Shown: positions 1 through 8,537 of the stretch, one piece after another
How positions within the stretch are numbered: position 1 is the stretch's first letter
Layout: each line of letters starts with the position of its first letter
Source: an uncultured Clostridia bacterium
GTDB taxonomy: Bacteria; Bacillota; Clostridia; TANB77; CAG-508
Assembly: GCA_944389715.1 (NCBI GenBank)
Contig: CALXNI010000078.1
Span: forward strand, 1 to 23,720
Length of the DNA stretch: 23,720 nt
Reading direction: 5' to 3'
Notes under the pieces: model-generated
Told to the model about the DNA's origin: nothing
What the model saw: only the letters and a program-made list of their open reading frames with translations
Databases searched by the model: none
Position numbers and translations under genes: made by a program

Positions 1-20
1 GGTTGGAGATTAGAAATTAA

Positions 21-138
21 TTGCAAACGTTGTAGGGGTCGCCGCCCACGGCGACCCGCATATCAATATTTAAGGGTCGCCCAGGGGTGCGCCCCCTACA
101 GATTTAAAATAAATTTACCCACACAAACTACAATTTAT
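21..138. repeat. Dispersed palindromic repeat, copy 1
   Basis: A GC-rich island in AT-rich DNA. It begins TGTAGGGGTCGCC at 31 and ends GCCCCCTACA at 91-100, so its outer ends are inverted repeats. An inner GGTCGCC/GGCGACC palindrome lies at 37-56. A near-identical copy with matching flanks is at 16383-16493, including the trailing ACAAAxTACAATTTAT. It sits directly upstream of spoIIIAE, where spoIIIAD would be expected, so it may be where assembly broke or a true insertion. The hairpins could also act on transcription. It is probably a REP/MITE-like element mobilised in trans. Confidence 0.8.
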
Positions 139-148
139 AGGAGAACAA

Positions 149-1292
149 ATGATAAAAAAAATAATAATTATATTTATTTTAATACATATTTTTATAATCC
201 CAAAAACATATGCGACGGAAGAAATTATATCTTCTCAAATGGATGCATTAAATATATCTTCTTTTATAAAAGAGGGAGAAATTTATACAAAAGATGTTTT
301 TCCAGATATGGATTTAAATAACTTTTTGAATTCAGCAATTAAAGGAGAAATAGACAACAAAAGTATATTAGAAAATATTTTATCCCTATTTGGTGGTGAA
401 ATATTAAATGCAATTTCTTTATTGGGAAGTATTTTAATAGTAATAATAATACATAGCATATTAAAAAGTTTTAGTGATAATTTAAATAATAATGGAATTG
501 GACAAATAGCTTACTATGTAGAATATATACTTATTGTTACATTAATAATGTCAAATTTTTCAAATATTATAAATATGATTAAAGATGCTATTTCAAATTT
601 AGTAGGATTTGTTAATTGCCTAGTTCCAATATTACTTGCTCTTATGTCAGCAACTCGGAAGTATTGCATCAGTTTCTTTAATACAACCACTAATTCTTTT
701 TGCAATAGTATTTATTGGAAATACAATAACCCTACTTGTATTACCAATAGCACTTATTGCTACATCTCTTAGTATAATATCAAACTTATCAGATAAAGTA
801 CAAATAGGAAAGTTATCTAATTTTTTAAAATCTGGTATTACCTGGTTTTTAGGTATAGTAATAACAGTATTTGTAAGTATTTTATCTCTAGAAGGAACAT
901 TAACAAGTAATGTAGATGGACTTACTGCTAAAGGAATAAAAGCAGCAGCTTCAACATTTATACCAGTAGTGGGAAAAGCCCTAGGAGATTCAGTAGATAT
1001 GGTACTTGGTTCAACTTCGCTCTTAAAAAATTCTATTGGAATAGTTGGCATGTTTGTTGTAATTGGAATATGTCTAATGCCAATAATAAAACTTTCTATA
1101 CTTACAATTACATATCATTTTGCTTCTGCCATATGTGAGCCATTGGCAGATAAAAAAATTGTATCTTTATTGGAACAAATGGGAGGAACTTTTAAAGTGC
1201 TTTTAGGAATAATGTTTTTTATAGCTGTTTTATTAATTATAGGACTAGCTATGTGTATCAAAATATCAAATAGTGGAATGATGTATAGGTAG
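149..1292 (+). CDS. spoIIIAE: Stage III sporulation protein AE, read through a +1 shift at CGG
   Basis: Multi-pass membrane protein of the SpoIIIA-SpoIIQ channel that links mother cell and forespore during engulfment. It starts at ATG 149 after AGGAG, with a signal peptide (MIKKIIIIFILIH, ending near TYA) and several hydrophobic segments. The zero frame breaks at CGG 656-658 and would stop at 772. Omitting C656 gives SATGSIASVSLIQP and continues in frame to 1292, for 380 residues, close to the usual length of about 400. The Gly is residue 170. spoIIIAF follows at once, so the genes are co-transcribed. The family assignment rests on sequence style and the unmistakable AE-AF-AG-AH order. The interruption would remove over half the protein if not recoded. 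Confidence 0.93.
656..659 (+). other. +1 shift site CGGA in spoIIIAE
   Basis: Zero-frame codons are ACT CGG AAG. Skipping the C gives ACT GGA AGT, restoring SATGSIASV in a segment of SpoIIIAE where glycine is expected. Confidence 0.88.
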
Positions 1293-1910
1293 GTGATAAT
1301 TTTGATAAAATTTATAAACTCTTGGGCACAAGGTATAATACTAGCGGTAATTATAGCAACAATAATTGAAATAATTTTACCAGAGGGAAATAATAAAAAA
1401 TACGTAAAAACAGTTATAGGAATTTATATATTATTTACAATTGTATATCCATTGATAACAAAAATAACTGATAAAAATATTAATCTAAACTCTATAATAA
1501 ACAGTACAACAAAAGAAATGAGTAAATATGATAACAACAATTTGATTACTATTGAAACAAATTCTTATATAGAAAATGCATACAAAGAAAAGATAGAAGA
1601 AGATATAAAACAAAAAATAGAAGAAAAAGGATACAGGATATTAGAGTTAAATTTGTATATAGAAATAGAAAATGAAGAAAGCTATGGACATATTAATTCA
1701 ATAGTTCTCCAATTAGAAAAATATAATATCGAGGAAACTAATACTGTAAATAATGTAGAAGAAATAAATATAAATGTAACAAATAACAAGGTAAATCAAA
1801 AAGATAGCCAAACAAATAATGTTATTTCAGAAGAAGAAATAAAAGAGTTAAAGGGATTTTTGAATAGCACATATTCAGTCGAAATAGAAAAAATACATAT
1901 AAATGAATAA
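1293..1910 (+). CDS. spoIIIAF: Stage III sporulation protein AF
   Basis: Component of the SpoIIIA complex in the mother-cell membrane. Two N-terminal hydrophobic segments (about residues 10-28 and 38-56, including GIYILFTIVYPLI) precede a soluble Glu/Asn-rich domain, as in the family. It can start at GTG 1293, immediately after the spoIIIAE stop. TTG 1302 is more likely because AGGTGAT lies just upstream of it; this gives about 202 residues. Its end is 16 bases before the preferred spoIIIAG start, which fits a translationally coupled operon. Sequence conservation in this family is low, so position in the operon carries much of the assignment. Confidence 0.88.
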   Translation: MIILIKFINSWAQGIILAVIIATIIEIILPEGNNKKYVKTVIGIYILFTIVYPLITKITDKNINLNSIINSTTKEMSKYDNNNLITIETNSYIENAYKEKIEEDIKQKIEEKGYRILELNLYIEIENEESYGHINSIVLQLEKYNIEETNTVNNVEEININVTNNKVNQKDSQTNNVISEEEIKELKGFLNSTYSVEIEKIHINE

Positions 1911-1926
1911 CAATAAGGAGGCTTTT

Positions 1927-2556
1927 ATGTTTAGAGATAAATTTCAAAATTTTAAAAGTATAATAGTAAAAAAAACAGAGGGAAACAATAAAAGAAATAT
2001 TGAAAATCTAGTAGTATTTCTAATACTTTTAATAATAACAGTAATTGCAATAAACACTATATGGGGAGGAGAAAAAGAAGAAGTTAAACAAGAAGAAAAT
2101 ACATCCTACAAGCAATTAGCGAATAATCTTAATAATGAAATAAATAGTAATAATCAGGAAATTGCTGAATATAATTTAGAACAGAGTTTAGAGGACATAC
2201 TATCCAAAATTGCAGGTGTTGGAAAAGTAGAAGTACTAATTACATATTCAGAAACTAGTGAAGTTGTAGCAATGTATAATGAACAATACACATCTAGTAA
2301 TACAGAAGAAACAGATACAAATGGAGGAGTAAGAAAAATTGAACAAACAGACACAAATAAAGAAATTATTTATGAAGAAAAAGATGGAGAAAAAACTCCA
2401 ATAACTCAAAAAGTAGTTATGCCAAAAATAGAAGGTGCAATAATTACAGCTGAGGGAGCAGAAAATGCAAATATAAAGACAAATATTATTCAGGCAGTAT
2501 CTGCCGCAACTGGACTTGCTACTTATAGGATACAGGTATTCCAAATGAAACAGTAA
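1927..2556 (+). CDS. spoIIIAG: Stage III sporulation protein AG
   Basis: Forms the large mother-cell-side ring of the SpoIIIA-SpoIIQ channel. One transmembrane segment (about residues 28-46, VVFLILLIITVIAINTI) is followed by an extracytoplasmic ring-building domain with the family landmarks LEDILSKIAGVGKVEVLITY and, near the end, VVMPKIEGAIITAEGAENA. ATG 1927 is chosen because AAGGAGG lies 6 bases upstream; an in-frame ATG at 1903 overlaps spoIIIAF and lacks such a site. The protein has 209 residues. It is co-transcribed with spoIIIAF and spoIIIAH. Confidence 0.93.
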   Translation: MFRDKFQNFKSIIVKKTEGNNKRNIENLVVFLILLIITVIAINTIWGGEKEEVKQEENTSYKQLANNLNNEINSNNQEIAEYNLEQSLEDILSKIAGVGKVEVLITYSETSEVVAMYNEQYTSSNTEETDTNGGVRKIEQTDTNKEIIYEEKDGEKTPITQKVVMPKIEGAIITAEGAENANIKTNIIQAVSAATGLATYRIQVFQMKQ

Positions 2557-2577
2557 ATAAGAAGAAGGAGAGACTTT

Positions 2578-3231
2578 ATGAAGATTTTAAAAAGAAATCA
2601 ATTAATTATTTTAGTAATATCATTAATGTTGATAACAGCAGGTTATTTAAATTTTACAGCAAATCAAGAAAATATAATGACTAGTACAATAGCAGATAGG
2701 AATGATACTACAATTGGTGATGCAGAGTTAGTTAGCACAATACCTCATGAGGAAAATAGAACAGAAGAAACAGAGAATAATATAACTGTGAATAATGAAG
2801 AAGAGAAAGATATAGCTGCTACAGAAACAGAAACAGCAGAAAGTAGCATAACAGACACGAATGAAACTGTACAAACAAATTCAGAAGACTATTACTTTAC
2901 GACATCAAAACTAGAAAGAAATACAATGTATTCTGAACTTTTGGAAACATATCAAGAAATGTATAATAATACAAATGCAACAACCGAAGCAAAATCAGAA
3001 GCGCTTACAAAAATAAATAATATTAATAATACAAAAAATGCTATAATGATAGCAGAGAATTTAATACTTGCAAAAGGATTTGAAGATGTAGTAATATTTG
3101 CAAATGAAGGTAGTGTAAGTGTAATAATAAAAGCATCAGAATTAAAGCAAGAAGAAGTAGCACAAATACAAAATATTGTTTCTAGAGAATTAAATGTAGG
3201 TGCAGAAATAATACATATTAGCAATAAATAA
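2578..3231 (+). CDS. spoIIIAH: Stage III sporulation protein AH
   Basis: Mother-cell partner of forespore SpoIIQ, holding the two membranes together. It has an N-terminal membrane anchor (about residues 8-26, QLIILVISLMLITAGYLNF), then a low-complexity Glu/Thr/Asn linker (about 40-105). The C-terminal YscJ-like fold includes LILAKGFEDVVIFANEGSVS and an ending ELNVGAEIIHISNK. It starts at ATG 2578 after GAAGGAGAG, 21 bases behind spoIIIAG. It is the last gene of the spoIIIA block; the DNA after it is AT-rich and no clear terminator is visible. Length 217 residues fits the family. Confidence 0.93.
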   Translation: MKILKRNQLIILVISLMLITAGYLNFTANQENIMTSTIADRNDTTIGDAELVSTIPHEENRTEETENNITVNNEEEKDIAATETETAESSITDTNETVQTNSEDYYFTTSKLERNTMYSELLETYQEMYNNTNATTEAKSEALTKINNINNTKNAIMIAENLILAKGFEDVVIFANEGSVSVIIKASELKQEEVAQIQNIVSRELNVGAEIIHISNK

Positions 3232-3308
3232 AAACAATATTATTAACAGAATCATATAATATAATAAATTGTATACAAATTACAATTTATAGGGAAGGTG
3301 ATTTTGTT

Positions 3309-3830
3309 ATAAAACAATTATATTTAGATGCAAAAAACATAAGGCAAAAAGACCCAGCGGCAAGAAACATATTAGAAGTTATAATTTTGTATCCAGGTTT
3401 CCATATATTGATCTATCACAGAATAGCTCATTTTTTATATAATCATAAAATGTTTTTTCTAGCGAGACTTATATCTCAAATAGGAAGATTTTTTACAGGA
3501 ATAGAAATTCATCCAGGAGCTAAAATTGGAAAAAGATTATTTATAGATCATGGAATGGGAATAGTAATAGGTGAAACTGCTGAAGTGGGAAATGATTGCA
3601 CAATATATCATCAAGTTACACTTGGTGGAACTGGAAAAGATAAAAATAAAAGACATCCTACTGTTGGAAGCAATGTAATGATTGGAGCTGGTTCAAAAGT
3701 CTTAGGACCCATAAAAATAGGGGATAATGTAAAAATAGGTGCGGGAGCTATAGTTCTAAAAAATGTTGAAAACAATGTTACAGTAGTGGGAACACCAATA
3801 AACCGAGTAATAAAAAAGTCATTGACATAG
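3309..3830 (+). CDS. cysE: Serine O-acetyltransferase
   Basis: Acetylates serine with acetyl-CoA, the first step of cysteine synthesis. A short N-terminal helical part with KDPAARNILEVIILYPGFH leads into a left-handed beta helix of hexapeptide repeats. The active-site segments DHGMGIVIGETAEVG, HQVTLGGTG and KRHPTVG are all present. The start is odd. Homology extends upstream to about 3309, but that frame has no ATG, GTG or TTG before 3387, which is inside the conserved ILYPGFH. The ribosome site GGGAAGGTG (3292-3300) points to GTT 3306 or ATA 3309. A TTG at 3305 is out of frame and meets a stop after two codons. A small indel near the start or a non-standard start codon is possible. Confidence 0.9.
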   Translation: MKQLYLDAKNIRQKDPAARNILEVIILYPGFHILIYHRIAHFLYNHKMFFLARLISQIGRFFTGIEIHPGAKIGKRLFIDHGMGIVIGETAEVGNDCTIYHQVTLGGTGKDKNKRHPTVGSNVMIGAGSKVLGPIKIGDNVKIGAGAIVLKNVENNVTVVGTPINRVIKKSLT

Positions 3831-3850
3831 CTGTAAAAATATGTTAATAT
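3822..3850 (+). promoter_or_regulatory. Sigma-A promoter before the GNAT leader
   Basis: TTGACA at 3822-3827, 17-base spacer, TAATAT at 3845-3850. It overlaps the end of cysE and would start RNA near 3857, leaving a leader of about 145 bases before the next ATG. Confidence 0.75.
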
Positions 3851-3856
3851 AATTAA

Positions 3857-3985
3857 CAATATTAGGAGTATGTCTAAAGCGATAAGCCTAGCGGCATAGG
3901 GCAATGTGCCTACACTAGAAGTAAGATAAAGTCTTATGGAGGAGTCTTAATAAAAAGATTTCTTTGTGAGGCTTTTTTAGTTTAT
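3857..3985 (+). ncRNA. Possible structured leader RNA, unknown class
   Basis: A less AT-rich stretch between a strong promoter and the GNAT gene. Visible helices are GCCTA/TAGGGC around 3887-3903, GGCA-ATG-TGCC around 3900-3910 and TAAGA/TCTTA around 3922-3936. AAGCCT near 3885 is complementary to AGGCTT near 3971, just before a run of T, so terminator and anti-terminator forms can be imagined. I do not recognise a known riboswitch class. It could be a cis regulator or a small RNA. Confidence 0.35.
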
Positions 3986-4001
3986 TTAAGGAGGGGATAG
4001 T

Positions 4002-4541
4002 ATGAAGCATAAAGGAAGTATAAGTCTTGAGACAGATAGGTTAATACTAAGAAAACTAAAAGAAGATGATGCAGAAGAAGTATATAAAAATTGGACAAGT
4101 GATGATAATGTATCTAAATATATGAGATGGAATACTCATAAAAGTATAGAAGAAACTAAATGTTGGTTAAGAGAAGAAGAAAAGAATTGCAAAGAAAAAA
4201 ATTACTATACTTGGGGAATAGTGCTTAAAGAAACAGAAGAGCTTATTGGATCTATATCTGCAATATATAGAAACGAAGAAGAAAGATATGAAATAGGTTA
4301 TGGAATAAGCAAAAAATATTGGAATAACGGATATACAACTGAAAGCTTAAAAAAAGTAATGGATTATTTAATAAATGATATAGGAATAAAAAAATTTGTG
4401 TGTAAACATGCAAAATTAAATCCCGCATCAGGTGCTGTAATGAGAAAAGTAGGATTTAAGTATATAAAAGATGATTATTATGAAAGTTTTGATAAAACAA
4501 AAAAATATGAAAGTAAAATATATTATCTAGATATAGATTAA
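4002..4541 (+). CDS. GNAT-family N-acetyltransferase (RimJ/RimL type)
   Basis: Acetyl-CoA-dependent N-acetyltransferase of the GNAT fold. The opening ISLETDRLILRKLKEDDAEE is typical of the RimJ/RimL-like group (Acetyltransf_3). The acetyl-CoA-binding motif A region is YEIGYGISKKYWNNGYTTES, followed by the helix LKKVMDYLIND, and NPASGAVMRKVGFKY is the usual motif B. The substrate cannot be told; relatives modify ribosomal proteins, amines or antibiotics. The start is ATG 4002 with AAGGAGGGG about 5 bases upstream. It has its own promoter and a possibly structured leader, so expression may be conditionally controlled. Length 179 residues fits the family. Confidence 0.88.
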   Translation: MKHKGSISLETDRLILRKLKEDDAEEVYKNWTSDDNVSKYMRWNTHKSIEETKCWLREEEKNCKEKNYYTWGIVLKETEELIGSISAIYRNEEERYEIGYGISKKYWNNGYTTESLKKVMDYLINDIGIKKFVCKHAKLNPASGAVMRKVGFKYIKDDYYESFDKTKKYESKIYYLDID

Positions 4542-4558
4542 AAATCTTTATAAACAGC

Positions 4559-4586
4559 TTGTAAAAATAGAAATTATTGATATAAT
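4559..4586 (+). promoter_or_regulatory. Probable pfkA promoter
   Basis: TTGTAA at 4559-4564, 16-base spacer, TATAAT at 4581-4586, about 40 bases before the pfkA ATG. The -10 is perfect and the -35 moderate. Confidence 0.55.
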
Positions 4587-4626
4587 ATACGAAGAAGTAA
4601 TAAAAAAATATTATTGGAGGAGAATT

Positions 4627-5764
4627 ATGGTTAAAAAAGTTGCAATTATAACAAATGGTGGAGATTGCCCAGGACTTAATGCAGTAATTCGTGCAATAGT
4701 AAAAACAGCAGAAACTCATGGAGTTGAATGTTATGGCTACATAGAAGGGTATAAAGGACTTTTAGAAAATAATTATATAAAACTAGAATCAAATGGAAGT
4801 GCATCTGGATTACTCCATAGAGGAGGAACAATTATAGGAGCATCAAATAGTACAAATCTTTTTAATTATCCAGTAAAAGAAAATGGACAAGTTGTATATA
4901 AAGATATGTCATATAAGGCAGTAGAAAATGCAAAAGAAGCTGGATTTGATTGTATATTTACTTTAGGAGGAGATGGAACACAAAAATCTGCAAGAGATTT
5001 TACTTTAAGGGGATTAAATATAATTGGTGTTCCAAAAACAATAGATAATGATGTTGCACATTCCGAAATTACTTTTGGATATAATACAGCTGTATCTGTT
5101 GCAACAGAAGCATTGGATAGATTGCATTCAACAGCAGAGTCACACCATAGAATAATGACATTAGAAGTAATGGGAAGATATGCAGGATGGATAGCATTGG
5201 AATCTGCAATTGCAGGAGGAGCAGATGCTGCAATAATTCCAGAAATACCATATGATATAAATAAAATAGTTGAAAAAATAAATAAAAGAAAAGAAGACGG
5301 AAAGAAATTTAGTATAATAGTAGTGTCAGAAGGTGCAAAACCAAAAGATGGAGAAATGATAATCAAAAAGACATTAAATGATGGTAAAGGATTAGATAAT
5401 ATAAGGCTTGGAGGAATAGGAGAAAAACTAGCAAGAGATTTAGAAGAGTTAACAGGAATGGTTTCAAGAAATACAACATTGGGATACGTACAAAGAGGAG
5501 GAACACCAACAGCATTTGATAGAGTTTTATCTACAAAATACGGAAGTAAAGCAATGGAACTTGCAATAGAAGGAAAATTTAATGTATTAGTTACGTTAAA
5601 AAATGGAAAATTAAGCTATGTGCCACTAGAAGAAGTTGTAGGAAATAACAAAGAAATTGGAGCAAGATCACGGAGGAACGGAAAGTACTAATATAAAAAG
5701 AGTAACAATGGATGACGACTTAGTGAGAGTAGCAAGAGATTTGGATATTTGCTTAGGTGACTAA
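4627..5764 (+). CDS. pfkA: 6-phosphofructokinase, read through a +1 shift at CGG
   Basis: Phosphorylates fructose 6-phosphate in glycolysis. Visible are the N-terminal ITNGGDCPGLNAVIR, LHRGGTIIGASN, FTLGGDGTQKSA, GVPKTIDNDV, LEVMGRYAGWIAL and LGYVQRGGTPTAFDR. GGDG (rather than GGDD) favours ATP as donor, whereas PKTIDND (Lys rather than Gly) is typical of PPi-type or mixed group III enzymes, so the donor is unclear. The zero frame would stop at 5691 after 354 residues. Skipping C5671 of CGG gives RSGGTESTNIKRVTMDDDL and ends at TAA 5762-5764, for 378 residues with a normal C-terminus. The Gly is residue 349. The start is ATG 4627 after TGGAGGAG. Confidence 0.93.
5671..5674 (+). other. +1 shift site CGGA in pfkA
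   Basis: Zero-frame codons are TCA CGG AGG. Skipping the C gives TCA GGA GGA ACG and restores a normal PfkA C-terminus ending DLDICLGD. Confidence 0.87.
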
Positions 5765-5804
5765 TTTACAACATAAAAGGTAATTTAAGATTAACGCTAA
5801 TTAA

Positions 5805-5834
5805 GCGGGCGGACAGAGTTGTCCACCCCCTACA
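5805..5834 (-). repeat. Dispersed palindromic repeat, short copy 2 (inverted)
   Basis: On the minus strand it begins TGTAGGGGG, followed by a hairpin (GGTGGACA / TGTCCGCC). It shares the TGTAGGGG start with the copies at 31, 10294, 14408 and 16392, and lies about 70 bases from a REP-type transposase remnant. Confidence 0.65.
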
Positions 5835-5899
5835 AAAATTGTACAAGGGTTTAAATCAGTTATAACAATAGAATGTTTTAAATACAATTGTAAACAAAC

Positions 5900-6034
5900 T
5901 TGGCAGGAAATTATTATGAACATATAATTAGAAATGAAAAGGAATATTATAAAATTGTAGAATACATAAGAAGTAATCCATTAAAATGGGAAGAAGATAA
6001 ATATTTTATTAAAGAAGGAGAATACTATGATTAA
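5900..6034 (+). pseudogene. C-terminal remnant of a REP-associated (RAYT, Y1) transposase
   Basis: From about 5909 the frame reads NYYEHIIRNEKEYYKIVEYI and then RSNPLKWEEDKYF, which is the characteristic end of REP-associated tyrosine transposases (IS200-like HUH single-strand nucleases). There is no start and no catalytic HUH/Tyr domain; upstream sequence is lost or degraded near TTGGCAGGAAAT. The remnant frame runs on to TAA 6032-6034 and so overlaps the argS ribosome site and first codons. A RAYT relic beside a REP-like palindrome suggests this transposase family once moved the repeats in this window. Confidence 0.75.
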
Positions 6035-7737
6035 CTTTAAACAAAAAATAGCAAAAGCAATTTCAGATGTGACTAAATTAGAAGAAGATGAATTAGAAAA
6101 TTATATAGAAATTCCACCCAATACTGATTTAGGTGATTATGCTTTTCCATGTTTTAAACTTGCAAAAGATTTAAGAAAAGCACCACCCATTATTGCAAAC
6201 GAAATAAAAGAAAATATAAAAACAGATGAAAGTATAATAGAAAAAATAGATGTAGTAGGTGGATATTTAAATATATTTATAAATAAAGAAACCTTAACAA
6301 AAACTGTTTTAGAAGAAGTAGCAAACACAAAAGAAAAATATGGTTCTTCTAATATAGGAAAAGGGAAGAATGTTGTTATTGATTATTCAGCACCAAACAT
6401 TGCAAAGCCTTTTCATATAGGACATTTACGTTCAACTGTAATTGGTGGTTCTCTTTATAAAATATATAATTTTTTAGGATATAATAGTGTCGGAATAAAC
6501 TACTTAGGAGATTGGGGACTTCAATTTGGTAAAGTAATGGCTGGAATCTCTCTTTGGAAAAATGAATACGATTTTAAAAATGATGAGATGGGAAGTATTC
6601 TTAAGATATATATAAGATTTAATCAAGAAGAAAAAGATAAACCAGAACTTACAAATTTGGCAAGAGAATATTTTAAAAAATTAGAAGATGGAGAGAAAGA
6701 AACACATAAGCTATGGGAACATATTAGAAAAATAAGCTTAGAGAACTATGAAAAAACATACAAATTATTAAATTCAAAATTTGATTCATACAATGGAGAA
6801 GCATATTATAATGATAAAATGATGCCAATTGTAGATGAATTAAAAGACAAAGGACTTTTAAAGGAATCACAAGGAGCACAAGTAGTAGATTTAGAAAAAT
6901 ATAATATGCCACCATGTATAATAGTTACATCAGCAGGAACAACAATATATGCAACAAGAGATTTAGCTGCTTTAAAAGATAGAATAAATAAATACAATTT
7001 TGACAAATTGATCTATGTTGTGGGAAATGAACAGGCTTTACATTTTAAACAAGTATTTAAAGTAATGGAATTAATGGGATATGGTGAATATGTCTCAAGA
7101 TGTACACATGTTCCTTTTGGTTTAGTAGTAGATAAAGATGGAGAAAAAATTGGTTCAAGAAAAGGAAATTCTGTGTTTCTAGAAGATATATTAAATGAAG
7201 CAATTGATAAAGTAAAAGATATAATAAACGAAAAAAATCCAAGTCTAGAAGATAAAGATGAAGTAGCAAAAAAAGTTGGAGTTGGAGCAATTATTTTTAA
7301 TGATTTATCAAATAGTAGAATAAAAGATGAAATTTTTGATTGGGATATGCTTCTTAATTTTCAAGGAGAAACAGGTCCATATATACAATATATATATGTA
7401 AGGACTAAGAGCATTATAGATAAAGCAGGATATATACCAAATATAGAAGATGTAGACTTTAGTAAATTAGCAGAGGCAGAAGCAATAAATATATTAAAAC
7501 TTTTATATCAATTTAATGAAATAATACAAAATGCAGCAGATAAAAATGAACCATCTATCTTAGCAAGATATTTAATTGATCTAAGTCAAAGCTTTAGTAC
7601 ATTTTACAATGAATACAAAATAATTACACAAAAAAGAGAAGTTCAGGATGCAAGATTATTTTTAACATATGCAGTCCGGAACAGTATTAAAAACAGGAGC
7701 AGAGTTACTAGGTATGGAAATGCCAAATAAGATGTAA
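6027..7737 (+). CDS. argS: Arginyl-tRNA synthetase, read through a +1 shift at CGG
   Basis: Charges tRNA-Arg. It has an N-terminal Add1-like domain, the class I HIGH motif in APNIAKPFHIGHLRST (about residues 126-141), the ArgRS-specific segment GEKIGSRKGN in place of KMSKS, and a C-terminal DALR anticodon-binding domain. The zero frame ends at 7730 with a foreign 17-residue tail. Skipping C7677 of CGG yields YAVGTVLKTGAELLGMEMPN and a stop at 7737, for 569 residues and a typical ArgRS ending; Gly is residue 551. The site is ambiguous: reading CGG as Arg and skipping the following A would also restore frame (YAVRTVL). The start is ATG 6027 after AAGGAG. It matters that this enzyme sets the supply of Arg-tRNA. 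Confidence 0.95.
7677..7680 (+). other. +1 shift site CGGA in argS
   Basis: Zero-frame codons are GTC CGG AAC. Skipping the C gives GTC GGA ACA GTA TTA and restores the DALR-domain C-terminus (LLGMEMPNKM). Confidence 0.87.
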
Positions 7738-7833
7738 AACTTATGAAAAACAGCATTTGGTTCATATAAAAATTTTTCAAGGTACTATTTTTTATAAGTT
7801 TTAAATAAATATTAAAAAAGGAGAAGTATTAAT

Positions 7834-8460
7834 ATGGAAGTTATTGAATTGAAACACCCACTTGTAGAACACAAATTAGCAATTTTAAGAGACAAAAGAA
7901 CAGGAACTAAAGAATTTAGAGAAATTGTATCAGAACTTGCAACAATGCTTTGTTATGAAGCAATGAAAGATGCAAAAATGGAAGAAGTAGAAATCGAAAC
8001 ACCTATACAAAAAATGAAAACAAGAAAAATTAACGAAGATAATTATGCTTTTGTTCCAATTTTAAGAGCAGGAACAGGAATGTTAGACGGAATAATACAA
8101 GTAGTACCAAATGCAAAAATTGGACATATTGGAATGTATAGAGATGAAGAAACATTTAAACCAAATGTTTATTTCTTTAAAGTTCCTAAAGATATAAATA
8201 GGAGAGAAGTATTAATATTAGACCCTATGCTTGCAACAGGTGGATCAGGATTAGATGCAATAGAATTACTAAAAGAAAAAGGAGTAACTAAAATAAAATT
8301 TTTATGCATAATTGCTGCTCCAGAAGGTATAAAATTAATACAGGAAAAGCATCCAGATGTACAAATATTTGCTGCAACTATTGATGAAAAATTAAATGAA
8401 AAAGCATACATAGTACCAGGACTTGGAGATGCTGGAGATAGAATATTTGGAACTAAATAA
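7834..8460 (+). CDS. upp: Uracil phosphoribosyltransferase
   Basis: Salvages uracil to UMP using PRPP. Length 208 residues is standard. Seen are the N-terminal VIELKHPLVEHKLAILRDK, the substrate segment PILRAGTGMLDGI, the PRPP loop LDPMLATGGSGLDAIELL and the uracil-binding end AYIVPGLGDAGDRIFGTK. It starts at ATG 7834 after AAAAGGAGAAG. The 96-base gap behind argS holds an AT-rich imperfect inverted repeat (AAAACTTAT near 7733, ATAAGTTTT near 7795). No in-frame CGG is present. Confidence 0.97.
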   Translation: MEVIELKHPLVEHKLAILRDKRTGTKEFREIVSELATMLCYEAMKDAKMEEVEIETPIQKMKTRKINEDNYAFVPILRAGTGMLDGIIQVVPNAKIGHIGMYRDEETFKPNVYFFKVPKDINRREVLILDPMLATGGSGLDAIELLKEKGVTKIKFLCIIAAPEGIKLIQEKHPDVQIFAATIDEKLNEKAYIVPGLGDAGDRIFGTK

Positions 8461-8475
8461 ATCATACAAAAACTA

Positions 8476-8505
8476 TTGCTTTTTTATTATAAAACAATAT
8501 ATAAT
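8476..8505 (+). promoter_or_regulatory. Probable glmM promoter
   Basis: TTGCTT at 8476-8481, 18-base spacer, TATAAT at 8500-8505, 32 bases before the glmM start. Confidence 0.6.
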
Positions 8506-8537
8506 ATGTAAGTAATTACTTTATTGGAGGTATAACT

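Noticed and set aside
7733..7803. argS terminator
   Set aside because: The AAAACTTAT / ATAAGTTTT inverted repeat has a loop over 40 bases and no GC in the stem, so terminator function is doubtful.
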